Below, piece by piece: positions 1 to 6,050 of a stretch of 6,355 bases of DNA. The stretch's first letter is position 1. Each line of letters starts with the position of its first letter. Location of the stretch: contig DOUV01000936.1 in assembly GCA_003520455.1 (NCBI GenBank), positions 1-6,355 on the forward strand, in the 5' to 3' direction. The position numbers were made by a program, and so were the translations under genes. Below the pieces are notes generated by a model. It searched no databases and was not told where the DNA came from. It worked only from the letters and a program-made list of their open reading frames with translations. This stretch comes from Chloroflexota bacterium. Its GTDB lineage: Bacteria > Chloroflexota > Anaerolineae > Ardenticatenales > Ardenticatenaceae.

Positions 1-1
1 T

Positions 2-40
2 GGAGACGATTTCGCCAACAGGATCTTCATATTTCTGTAA
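2..40 (+). CDS. Possible C-terminal tail of a gene cut by the left edge
   Basis: Frame 2 is open from the window edge and reads GDDFANRIFIFL before a TAA at 38-40. That stop lies inside the left arm of the 38-bp palindrome, as is common when a gene ends in its own terminator. A plus-strand gene here would converge on lpdA, which suits a two-way terminator. Only twelve codons are visible and no family can be named. A competing reading is a minus-strand gene starting at the ATG at 30-28 and running off the edge with MKILLAKSSP, but it has no ribosome-binding site and would start directly behind the palindrome. Both readings are weak. Confidence 0.2.
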   Translation, partial: GDDFANRIFIFL

Positions 41-70
41 AAGTGGCGCGTACGCGCCACTTTTACAGAA
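33..70. terminator. Perfect 38-bp palindrome, candidate bidirectional terminator
   Basis: Two 19-base arms meet with no spacer and match without error, centred between 51 and 52. The core is GTGGCGCG-TA-CGCGCCAC, preceded by AAAA and followed by TTTT. RNA from either strand would therefore form a GC-rich stem followed by a short U run, the layout of a two-way intrinsic terminator. The run of four U is short, and the pairing continues through it for six more bases (TTCTGT/ACAGAA). It lies downstream of lpdA and next to whatever gene lies left of the window. A dimeric-protein operator or a dispersed palindromic repeat are alternatives. Confidence 0.55.
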
Positions 71-100
71 CGTGAGATACGCCATCCAACTCCAACACGT

Positions 101-130
101 GGCTGGTAAGAAAATCTGATGGCACCAGCC
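101..130. repeat. Inverted repeat GGCTGGT/ACCAGCC
   Basis: Seven-base arms at 101-107 and 124-130 match perfectly around a 16-base loop. Nothing around it suggests a gene. It could be a weak RNA hairpin in the lpdA 3' region or a chance match; only the base pairing supports it. Confidence 0.25.
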
Positions 131-157
131 CGAAGCAAAAGAGCCGGCACACAGTTT

Positions 158-187
158 CGGGCCGCACCCCGGACGGGGCGCGGCCCG
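158..187 (-). terminator. Strong GC hairpin downstream of lpdA
   Basis: CGGGCCGC at 158-165 pairs with GCGGCCCG at 180-187, and CCCC at 167-170 pairs with GGGG at 175-178 around a four-base loop. The one unpaired position, 166 opposite 179, is A-C in plus-strand RNA but G-U in minus-strand RNA. The minus transcript, which is the lpdA direction, thus forms an uninterrupted 13-pair stem. It lies about 80 bases past the lpdA stop. No U run follows, so it could be a factor-dependent terminator or a 3'-end stability hairpin rather than a classical intrinsic terminator. Confidence 0.4.
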
Positions 188-223
188 GATGCCGCCGTGC
201 AAAGTACTCCATCCGTCAGGGAT

Positions 224-244
224 GGCGCGCCTCCGGGCCGCGCC
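224..244. repeat. Short inverted repeat GGCGCG/CGCGCC after lpdA
   Basis: Six-base arms at 224-229 and 239-244 flank a nine-base loop. The left arm is also part of the 8-base palindrome GGCGCGCC (224-231). The nearby CGGGCCGCG at 234-242 repeats the left arm of the 158-187 hairpin. This fits a structured lpdA 3' region, although such matches arise easily in GC-rich DNA. Confidence 0.2.
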
Positions 245-268
245 GCCCCTGAACAGGGCCGTATGTGA

Positions 269-1660
269 CTAGAAGTTGATCGTTTGCCCCTCGACGTCCA
301 ACGCAGCCTCGCCGATGACCTCGCTGAGGGTCGGGTGGGGGTGGACGGCGCTGGCGATCTCGTTGGGTGTGCTCTCCAGGCTCCGCGCGAGGGTGAACTC
401 GGCGATCAGCTCGGTGACCTCCGGCCCGATCATGTGCGCGCCGAGAATCTCGCCGTACCTGGCATCGGCGATGATTTTGACGAAGCCCTCGCGCTCGCCC
501 TGGCCCAGCGCTTTGCCATTGGCCATGAAGGGAAAGCGCCCAATGTTGTACTCGATGCCGCGCTCCTTCACCTGGGCCTCAGTCAAGCCCATCGACGCGA
601 TCTGCGGCTGGCAGTAAGTCGCCCGTGGCATCATCTCGTACTCCATCGGGTGGATTGGGTTGCCGGCGATGACCTCAGCCGCCAGGATGCCCTGGTGTGA
701 AGCCACGTGGGCCAGCAAGACCTTGCCGGTGACGTCGCCGATCGCGTAGATGTGAGGCACGTTGGTGCGCATCTGCTCGTCGATCGTGATGAAGCCGCGC
801 GTGTCGAGCTCCACACCCGCGCTCTCGAGGCCGACCCCGCTGCTTCGGGGCGCCACGCCTACGGCCATCAGCACGCGGTCGGTCTCGATCGTCTCGCCCT
901 GGCCACCCTCTGTCGGCTCGACCTGGACGTGGAGCTTGCCATCACGCTTCTGCACGCCGGTCACTTTGGTCCCGACGCGGAAATTGATCCCCCTCCGCTT
1001 GTAGGCCCGCTCCAGCTCCATGGAGACATCCTCGTCCTCCAGCGGTGCCAGGTGGGGCAGAAACTCGACGATGGTAACATCCGCGCCGTAGGAATTGTAG
1101 ATGTAGCCAAACTCCAGGCCGATGGCGCCGCCCCCGACCACGACCACCGAGTTGGGCACGTTGGGCTCGACGATGGCCTCACGATAGCTCTGGATATCCG
1201 TGCCGTCCACCTCGATACCGGGCAGGCTGCGCCAACTCGCGCCGGTGGCAATGATGATGCTCTTCGTTTCGTAGCTCTTGTCGCCGACGGTGACCGTGTG
1301 CGGTCCGGTGAGGGTCCCGCGGCCCTTGATGTGATCGACACCGTATTTTTTGAAGAGACCGCCGACACCCGAGACCAGCCGGCGGACCACCTGCCGGCTG
1401 CGCTCGACAGCCACGCTATAGTCGGCGCTGAAGTTGTCGAACTTGAAACCAAACTCTTTGGCCCGCTCCGTGAGCGTGTACACCAGATTAGCATTGTGAA
1501 GCAACGCTTTCGAGGGGATACAGCCCCAGTTGAGGCAGACACCGCCGAGATTTTCCTCCTCAATGCAGCCAGTCTTGAGACCCAGCTGGGCCGCGCGGAT
1601 GGCGGCGGTGTAACCGCCGGGACCGGCACCGATGACCAGGACATCGTATTGATCAGCCAT
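269..1660 (-). CDS. lpdA: Dihydrolipoyl dehydrogenase (E3 component)
   Basis: A cytosolic FAD-dependent pyridine nucleotide-disulfide oxidoreductase of 463 residues, the usual length. It reoxidises the dihydrolipoyl groups of 2-oxoacid dehydrogenase complexes or of glycine-cleavage H protein and passes electrons to NAD+. Visible features in order are: the N-terminal FAD motif GAGPGG (11-16); the redox-active disulfide in GGVCLNWGCIPSK, with Cys42 and Cys47; the NAD-binding GGGAIGLEFG (176-185) followed by a glutamate-rich strand end; the second FAD motif IYAIGDV with Asp309; and the C-terminal dimerisation domain with HPHPTLSE, where His442 and Glu447 form the catalytic dyad. All key residues are present. 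The start at 1660 is chosen because GAGGAG lies four bases upstream; an in-frame ATG at 1687 has no such site. The gene stands alone, with no E1, E2 or glycine-cleavage gene in view, so its partner complex is unknown. Confidence 0.96.
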   Translation of the reverse strand: MADQYDVLVIGAGPGGYTAAIRAAQLGLKTGCIEEENLGGVCLNWGCIPSKALLHNANLVYTLTERAKEFGFKFDNFSADYSVAVERSRQVVRRLVSGVGGLFKKYGVDHIKGRGTLTGPHTVTVGDKSYETKSIIIATGASWRSLPGIEVDGTDIQSYREAIVEPNVPNSVVVVGGGAIGLEFGYIYNSYGADVTIVEFLPHLAPLEDEDVSMELERAYKRRGINFRVGTKVTGVQKRDGKLHVQVEPTEGGQGETIETDRVLMAVGVAPRSSGVGLESAGVELDTRGFITIDEQMRTNVPHIYAIGDVTGKVLLAHVASHQGILAAEVIAGNPIHPMEYEMMPRATYCQPQIASMGLTEAQVKERGIEYNIGRFPFMANGKALGQGEREGFVKIIADARYGEILGAHMIGPEVTELIAEFTLARSLESTPNEIASAVHPHPTLSEVIGEAALDVEGQTINF

Positions 1661-1664
1661 GTTT

Positions 1665-1670
1665 CTCCTC
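1665..1670 (-). promoter_or_regulatory. Ribosome-binding site of lpdA
   Basis: The minus strand reads GAGGAG, then AAAC, then the ATG at 1660. This strong Shine-Dalgarno match fixes the lpdA start at MADQYD and argues against the nine-residue longer reading from 1687. Confidence 0.8.
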
Positions 1671-1794
1671 GTTGAGCGCCTCAGCATGTACCGGGGCGCA
1701 TTCTGAAATCAGTTCGATAGTCAACTGCGCACCGTTTCCCCGTCCGGTTCGGTGACAACCCGAAGGTACTTGGCGATGGTTGCCAGGTACGCCG

Positions 1795-1823
1795 ATTATA
1801 CCATCCACCAAACGCCCCTTCAA
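1795..1823 (-). promoter_or_regulatory. Sigma-70-type promoter for lpdA
   Basis: The minus strand carries TTGAAG (1823-1818), a 17-base spacer and a perfect TATAAT (1800-1795). The spacer ends in TGG, giving the extended -10 form TGnTATAAT. Transcription should begin near 1788, leaving a leader of about 128 bases before lpdA. It implies that lpdA is transcribed independently of the amidohydrolase gene upstream on the same strand. No riboswitch that I recognise is visible in the leader. Confidence 0.7.
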
Positions 1824-1863
1824 ACCCCCATTCCCGGGTTGCCAGTGGCTTTCACCGGCACCA

Positions 1864-1893
1864 GGAGAGACGGCCCACTGGGCCGTCCTCTCC
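1864..1893. repeat. Palindromic repeat, copy 1 (GACGGCCC-ACT-GGGCCGTC)
   Basis: The arms GACGGCCC (1869-1876) and GGGCCGTC (1880-1887) surround the loop ACT. The stem extends outward through GGAGAG (1864-1869) and CTCTCC (1888-1893) with one base bulged. It shares its core with the hairpin 80 bases to the right. No U run follows on either strand, so a dispersed REP-like element is more likely than an intrinsic terminator. Confidence 0.55.
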
Positions 1894-1948
1894 ACGGAAG
1901 ACCCTGCCCGCTCTCTCTACCCTACTTGACTCCGAGACGATCTGCGGG

Positions 1949-1967
1949 GACGGCCCGCCGGGCCGTC
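1949..1967. repeat. Palindromic repeat, copy 2 (GACGGCCC-GCC-GGGCCGTC)
   Basis: Eight-base arms at 1949-1956 and 1960-1967 are identical to the core arms of copy 1; only the three-base loop differs (GCC instead of ACT). CTCT follows on the right in both copies, after one additional C in copy 1. This conservation of arms with a changed loop suggests a repeat family whose stem matters. Confidence 0.55.
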
Positions 1968-2000
1968 TCTACAAGAGCCAGGCAACACGACGCGAATGGC

Positions 2001-2018
2001 TCCCGGAAGCATCCGGGA
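2001..2018 (-). terminator. Hairpin just past the amidohydrolase stop
   Basis: TCCCGGA (2001-2007) and TCCGGGA (2012-2018) pair perfectly around a four-base loop, starting 20 bases beyond the amidohydrolase stop on the minus strand. It is well placed for a transcript end, but the bases that follow on that strand (GCCATTCG) contain no U run. An intrinsic terminator is therefore only possible, not shown. Confidence 0.35.
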
Positions 2019-2038
2019 CTGACCCGCCTGAGCGAGCC

Positions 2039-3649
2039 TTACGCTGCGTAGACGATCCGGCCCCCGAGGACAGTGATCTCGACTCGCAGCTCGGCGAGCT
2101 GTTCGATTGGCACGGCGCGCGGATCGGCCGAGAGGATGCAGAGGTCGGCGAGTTGGCCGGGGGTCAGGCTGCCCTTGCGGTCCGCCTGGCCCTCGGCAAG
2201 GGCGCCGCCGCGGCTGAAAAGTGGCAACGCCTCGGTGACCGAGACTGCCTGCTGCGGCGAGATGGGCACGCCGTCGGCGCTGGTGCGATCTGCGGCGGCG
2301 CGCAGGCCGAGCAAGGGGTTGTTGTCGGGCACCACCGGAGCGTCGCTGCTGAGGGCCACGGTGCAGCCGGCGTCGAGCAGCGCCCGCAGCGGATACAACT
2401 GCGGGAGCATCGTCTCAGGGAGGGAGGTCAGGAAGCTCCGGCCGAGACTGTGGATGAATACCGGCTGCGGCACCACCACAACTCCCAGGCGTGCCGCTCG
2501 CACGATGTGTGCCGTGGTGGGCAGCCCGAAATGCTCGATCCGGTGGCGACGGTCGCCCGCCGGCGAAAGCGGTTTGACTGGCGGTCCCGGCTCAGTCGAG
2601 GAAGCCGCCTCGTAGGCGTCGAGCACCATCTCGATCGTGCGGTCGCCGATGGCGTGAGTCGCCACGCGCAGGCCGGCCTCATGCACCCGCCAGACCTCCT
2701 CGGCAAAGGCCTCGGGTTCGTGGTAGAGGATGCCGTAGCTCCCCGCCGGTTGATTGCGGTAGGGAAGACTCAGGGCGGCGGTGGCACCGCTCAAGCCGCC
2801 GTCGGCGAAAAACTTGACGGTGTCGAGCTTGAGCCGGTCACGCGCGAAGGGGGTCGGCAACTCGGCGCGACGGCCGTCGGGGGTGAAGCGCAGGGCCATC
2901 AGGTCCACGCGGATCGGCAGAGCCCTGGCGCGCTCCAGTGCCAGATAGGCGTCGAGGACGTATTCATCCACGCCGGGGTCACACACGCTCGTGATTCCCA
3001 GGCGCAACTGCTGCTCAGCCGCCTCAACCAGCGCTCCTTGAAGGAGCGGCTGAGGCGGTGGCGGCGCGACCTGGCGGATGAGCGTCATGGCCCGCTCGCG
3101 CAGGATACCGGTGGGCTCACCATGCTCGTCGCGGTCGATCTCGCCGCCCGGCGGATCGGGCGTCTCGCGGGTGATACCCGCGGCAGCCAGCGCACGGCTG
3201 TTGGCGACGATAATGTGGCCACATGTCCGGGTGACGAACGCGGGGTGGTCGGGGGCGGCACGGTCGAGATCGTAGCGCGTCGGCGAGCGGCGCTCCGCCA
3301 GGAGACTCTCCTGGAAGCCGCGGCCCTCGATCCACGCGCCGGGCGGTGTCCCGGCGGCCCGAGTGGCGTAGGCCTGGACAATCGCTTCGATGCTGGGTGC
3401 GGCGGCCGGGCGCACGTCCACCTGGCGCAGAAGCATGGCGACCTTCCAGAGATGGATGTGCGCGTCGTTGAACCCCGGGAGGAGGGCGCGGCCGCCCAAG
3501 TCCACGACCTTCGTCTGCGGGCCGGCCAGGTCGAGCAGATCGTCCGCTTGACCGACCGCGAGGATGGTGCTGTTTGCCACGGCCAGCGCGTTGGCATCGC
3601 CATTGCCGGTCAGAACCGGGCCGTTGTAAAAGAGGAGGGTCGCGCGCAT
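2039..3649 (-). CDS. YtcJ-type metal-dependent amidohydrolase
   Basis: A complete 536-residue member of the amidohydrolase superfamily, amidohydrolase-3/YtcJ group, which hydrolyses amide or related C-N bonds with bound metal. The known relative NfdA acts on N-substituted formamides; the substrate here cannot be read from the sequence. It has no signal peptide, so it should be cytosolic. Visible features are a short beta-rich N-terminal part, then PGFNDAHIH with metal ligands His64 and His66, VKFFADGG with the likely bridging Lys279, THAIGD with His332, RIEH with His373, SSDAPV with catalytic Asp436, and a C-terminal return to the small beta domain (GSLTPGQLADLCIL). The metal site looks intact. 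Start choice is uncertain: ATG at 3649 has a TGAGG about 13 bases upstream, while a GTG at 3667 would add six residues but has no ribosome-binding site. It is transcribed divergently from the penicillin-binding protein gene. Confidence 0.9.
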   Translation of the reverse strand: MRATLLFYNGPVLTGNGDANALAVANSTILAVGQADDLLDLAGPQTKVVDLGGRALLPGFNDAHIHLWKVAMLLRQVDVRPAAAPSIEAIVQAYATRAAGTPPGAWIEGRGFQESLLAERRSPTRYDLDRAAPDHPAFVTRTCGHIIVANSRALAAAGITRETPDPPGGEIDRDEHGEPTGILRERAMTLIRQVAPPPPQPLLQGALVEAAEQQLRLGITSVCDPGVDEYVLDAYLALERARALPIRVDLMALRFTPDGRRAELPTPFARDRLKLDTVKFFADGGLSGATAALSLPYRNQPAGSYGILYHEPEAFAEEVWRVHEAGLRVATHAIGDRTIEMVLDAYEAASSTEPGPPVKPLSPAGDRRHRIEHFGLPTTAHIVRAARLGVVVVPQPVFIHSLGRSFLTSLPETMLPQLYPLRALLDAGCTVALSSDAPVVPDNNPLLGLRAAADRTSADGVPISPQQAVSVTEALPLFSRGGALAEGQADRKGSLTPGQLADLCILSADPRAVPIEQLAELRVEITVLGGRIVYAA

Positions 3650-3687
3650 CGTGTGTTTCGACCTCACGTGAGTCGGGGAACAGGACG

Positions 3688-3716
3688 ATTGTAGATCAGG
3701 ATCGTGCCGAGGCCAA
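3688..3716 (-). promoter_or_regulatory. Candidate promoter for the amidohydrolase
   Basis: The minus strand shows TTGGCC (3716-3711), a 17-base spacer and TACAAT (3693-3688). Transcription would begin near 3681, about 32 bases before the ATG at 3649. The -35 matches consensus at only three positions, but the spacing is ideal and the location fits. Confidence 0.5.
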
Positions 3717-3749
3717 CCGGCCGAACGCCTCCTGCGAGCAGCAGCGGTG

Positions 3750-3778
3750 TTGGTTTTGACCGCCCGGCGTGCTACAAT
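3750..3778 (+). promoter_or_regulatory. Extended -10 promoter for the penicillin-binding protein
   Basis: TTGGTT (3750-3755), a 17-base spacer and TACAAT (3773-3778) are present. TG one base before the hexamer gives the extended -10 form TGCTACAAT, which compensates for a weak -35. Transcription should start near 3785, giving a leader of about 94 bases. A better-looking TTGACC at 3756-3761 lies only 11 bases from the -10 and is too close to serve as its -35. Confidence 0.6.
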
Positions 3779-3810
3779 CTGCCGTAATACGAACCAACCT
3801 CGATTCTACG

Positions 3811-3820
3811 GAGGTACCTC
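3811..3820 (+). other. Palindrome GAGGTACCTC in the leader of the penicillin-binding protein gene
   Basis: A perfect 10-base palindrome lies about 26 bases after the predicted transcription start. Its left half with the preceding G forms GGAGGT, a full Shine-Dalgarno sequence, but no ATG or GTG follows within reach and the real start is over 60 bases away. It may be an operator-like site or chance. A TTG at 3831 would begin a 12-codon reading frame but is too far from GGAGGT. Confidence 0.25.
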
Positions 3821-3878
3821 TTTCCAGGCGTTGAAAGGCGTATTTTCCGAAAAGCCGTTCGTTCGTTGACGGGATGAT

Positions 3879-6008
3879 ATGAAGCTCGATACCTCGCGTT
3901 TGAGTCGCCGCGCGTTTCTCAAGATCGCTCCCACCGGCACGTTGGCTCTGCTTCTGGCCGCCTGTGGCCTGGGTGAGACTCCGCCACCCCCGCCGCCGTC
4001 CGAGCCGACCGCCACACCGCTGGCCATCTCGCCCGAGCCAACCGCGCGGGCGTTCCTGACCGCCTGGCAGCACGGCGACTACCCGGCGATGTACGCGCTG
4101 CTCGCGCCCACGGTCCAGGCGGCGATCACCCCTGAGGCCTTCGCCCAGCGCTACCAGGGCATCTTCGCCGAGGCGACCATCTACCAGTTCGAGCCTGTTC
4201 TCGTTGCGACCGGTATCACGGGGCCCACGCGGGCGGCCGCCGACTTCGACGTGCTCTATAAGACTCGTCTGGCCGGGGACCTCCGCTTCCGCCCGCGGCT
4301 CGCCATGACGCTGGTAGACGGCAACTGGATGATTGACTGGACGCCGGCCGTGATCATCCCGCAGCTTGGGACCGACAATCGTCTGCGCCTCTTTCCTCGC
4401 ACCTCCACCCGCGGCATCATCTACGACCGCAATGGGGAGATCATGGCGACCCAGGGTGCCATCGTGACGCTGGGCGTCGTGCCCGGGCAGATCGAAAATG
4501 AGGGGCAGGTGCAGGCACTCCTGAGCGAGCTGCTCGGCCAGACGCCCGGCCAGATCAAAGCAAAGTACACCGACCAACCGGACGACTGGTTCATCCCCAT
4601 CGGCGACATTGCGTTCGAGACCGCCCAGAGCCGCTACGACCAGCTCTCATCGACGCCCGGTGTGGCCATGCGCGAGCGTGCGGTCCGCAGCTACCCCCTG
4701 CGCCAGACAGCCAGCCACATCGTGGGCTACGTGGCCCCCATCAACGCCGAGGAGTTGGCCGCGTTGGGTGAGCGCGGCTACGAGGAAACCGACCGGGTTG
4801 GCAAGTTGGGCATCGAGAAGGCGGTGGAGGAGATTCTGGCCGGCAAGAAGGGCGGGCGCCTGGCAATCTTAACCCCCGAGGGGCAGGAGGTCGTCACCCT
4901 GGCCGATATCCCGGCCGTCCAGAGCCGGAGCGTGACCCTCACGCTCGATCTCCCTCTCCAGAGGGCTTGTGAGGAGATCTTGGGTGAGCGTTTGGGCGCC
5001 ATCTGCGTGCTCGACGTGGCGACCGGTCGGGTGCTGGCCCTGGCGAGTTGGCCGCGTTTCGATCCCAACGCCCTCACGAACGAGTTGGACGTGCAGAAGC
5101 GGCTCGCCGTGGCTGCCCAGCCGGGACAGCCCCTGGTCAACCGCGCCACGCAAGGGGTTTACCCGTGCGGATCGGTCTTCAAGATTGTTTCGATGGCAGC
5201 CGCTCTGGAAAAGGGCGGCTTCACTGTGAGCAGCGGTTTCAACTGTCCCGGTTTTTGGGATACCCTTGGCATCCGCATGCTCTGCTGGAAGCGGAGCGGC
5301 CACGGCAACATTGATCTGTTCCAGGGACTGGTGCAGTCGTGCGACGTGGTCTTCTACGAGGTTGGCTACACTCTCTACAAACTGGGCGTGGCTGCCAAAG
5401 AGGAATTGTTGCAGAGCGTCGCCCGCGGATTTGGGCTCGGCCGCCCAAGTGGTGTGGAGCTGGACGAGGCCGCGGGCCTCGTCCCGGACAACGAATGGAA
5501 ACTCGATCAGCTCGGGCAGAGCTGGACGCCCGGCGACACGGTCAACCTGGCCGTCGGCCAGGGCTATCTCTTGACAACCCCGCTCCAGATCGCGAACGTG
5601 ACGGCAGCGGTCGCCAACGGCGGCAGCCTTCACCGCCCCACACTCCTCTTGCAAGCCGTTGACGTGACCGGCACGCAACCACCCCAGGAATTCGGAACAG
5701 AATCCATTGGGGCGCTCCCCGTCAGCCCGGAGCACCTCGATACCATTCGCCGGGCCATGGCGGAGGTGACGACGCCCCCCCTCGGCACGGCCAGCGAGAC
5801 GTTTGGAACCTTCCCCATCAAGGTGGCGGGCAAGACCGGAACCGCCCAGCACGCCGGCAAAGAGCCCCATGCCTGGTTCACCGCCTATGCGCCCGCCGAT
5901 CAGCCCCAGGTCGCCGTCTGCGCCATGTTTGAGGAGGCCGGCGAGGGCAGCAAGGTGGCGGCACCAGCGGTGCGTTCCATTCTGGAGCGCTTTTTCAGGC
6001 TGGGGTGA
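3879..6008 (+). CDS. Class B penicillin-binding protein with MecA-like N-terminal domain, predicted Tat lipoprotein
   Basis: A 709-residue DD-transpeptidase that would cross-link peptidoglycan on the outer face of the membrane. The N-terminus has a twin-arginine signature, SRRAFLK (9-15), a short hydrophobic stretch and the lipobox LAAC with Cys29, so it should be lipid-anchored after Tat export. A Pro-rich linker (about 34-50) leads to an NTF2-like MecA_N domain (about 53-160). The dimerisation/pedestal domain follows (about 170-350; RGIIYDRNGEIMA at 178-190). The transpeptidase domain (about 360-705) has SVFK with nucleophile Ser432 and Lys435, SCD (487-489) as the SxN/SxD motif, and KTG (652-654). 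No glycosyltransferase domain is present, hence class B. This architecture is that of MecA, Enterococcus PBP5 and Bacillus PbpC, but it does not prove beta-lactam resistance. An in-frame TGA at 3867 leaves ATG 3879 as the first start; the ribosome-binding site is weak. No divisome or rod-system genes are nearby. Confidence 0.92.
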   Translation: MKLDTSRLSRRAFLKIAPTGTLALLLAACGLGETPPPPPPSEPTATPLAISPEPTARAFLTAWQHGDYPAMYALLAPTVQAAITPEAFAQRYQGIFAEATIYQFEPVLVATGITGPTRAAADFDVLYKTRLAGDLRFRPRLAMTLVDGNWMIDWTPAVIIPQLGTDNRLRLFPRTSTRGIIYDRNGEIMATQGAIVTLGVVPGQIENEGQVQALLSELLGQTPGQIKAKYTDQPDDWFIPIGDIAFETAQSRYDQLSSTPGVAMRERAVRSYPLRQTASHIVGYVAPINAEELAALGERGYEETDRVGKLGIEKAVEEILAGKKGGRLAILTPEGQEVVTLADIPAVQSRSVTLTLDLPLQRACEEILGERLGAICVLDVATGRVLALASWPRFDPNALTNELDVQKRLAVAAQPGQPLVNRATQGVYPCGSVFKIVSMAAALEKGGFTVSSGFNCPGFWDTLGIRMLCWKRSGHGNIDLFQGLVQSCDVVFYEVGYTLYKLGVAAKEELLQSVARGFGLGRPSGVELDEAAGLVPDNEWKLDQLGQSWTPGDTVNLAVGQGYLLTTPLQIANVTAAVANGGSLHRPTLLLQAVDVTGTQPPQEFGTESIGALPVSPEHLDTIRRAMAEVTTPPLGTASETFGTFPIKVAGKTGTAQHAGKEPHAWFTAYAPADQPQVAVCAMFEEAGEGSKVAAPAVRSILERFFRLG

Positions 6009-6033
6009 CGCCTCTAGCGCGCCGGTCACGTCA

Positions 6034-6050
6034 TCCCGCGGGGGGCGGGA
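6034..6050 (+). terminator. First hairpin after the penicillin-binding protein gene
   Basis: TCCCGC (6034-6039) and GCGGGA (6045-6050) pair around a loop of five G, 25 bases past the stop codon. It abuts a second hairpin, so the two form a tandem structure. No U run follows, so its role in ending transcription is an inference from position. Confidence 0.35.

Larger units (their letters stand above)
1824..2038. other. Non-coding spacer between the amidohydrolase and the lpdA promoter
   Basis: This stretch is part of the 378-base gap between lpdA and the amidohydrolase. It contains two near-identical GC hairpins and one further hairpin next to the amidohydrolase stop, each listed separately. 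The open frames crossing it lack ribosome-binding sites, run through the palindromes and encode low-complexity Arg/Pro/Gly-rich peptides, so I call no gene here. Confidence 0.6.

Noticed and set aside
707..1675. Long plus-strand open frame opposite lpdA (322 codons)
   Set aside because: It lies entirely antisense to a gene with all family motifs intact, its peptide is Asp/Ala/His-rich without a recognisable domain, and it arises from the strong G/C bias at third codon positions.
1661..1687. Nine-residue longer lpdA reading from the ATG at 1687
   Set aside because: No ribosome-binding site precedes 1687, the extra MLRRSTRRN is unlike the family N-terminus, and the GAGGAG site lies inside it, placed for the ATG at 1660.
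1721..1799. Small minus-strand open frame in the lpdA leader ending in YLRVVTEPDGETVRS
   Set aside because: The peptide looks fairly natural, but there is no ATG, GTG or TTG start at a usable place after the predicted transcription start and no ribosome-binding site. It could be a gene relic; I cannot support a gene.
2153..3694. Plus-strand open frame opposite the amidohydrolase (513 codons)
   Set aside because: It is the antisense mirror of a complete enzyme with a full metal site. It has no good start and its composition is Gly/Arg/Ala-rich, so it is a shadow frame.
3756..3778. TTGACC as -35 box for the TACAAT at 3773
   Set aside because: The spacer would be 11 bases, far below the 16-18 needed; TTGGTT at 3750 gives 17.
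3696..4577. Minus-strand open frame covering the promoter, leader and N-terminus of the penicillin-binding protein (293 codons)
   Set aside because: It overlaps both divergent promoters and encodes an Arg/Gly-rich peptide typical of a shadow frame.
3879..6008. Calling the penicillin-binding protein a beta-lactam resistance determinant (mecA)
   Set aside because: The MecA_N domain is shared by many housekeeping enzymes; domain order alone does not show low affinity for beta-lactams.
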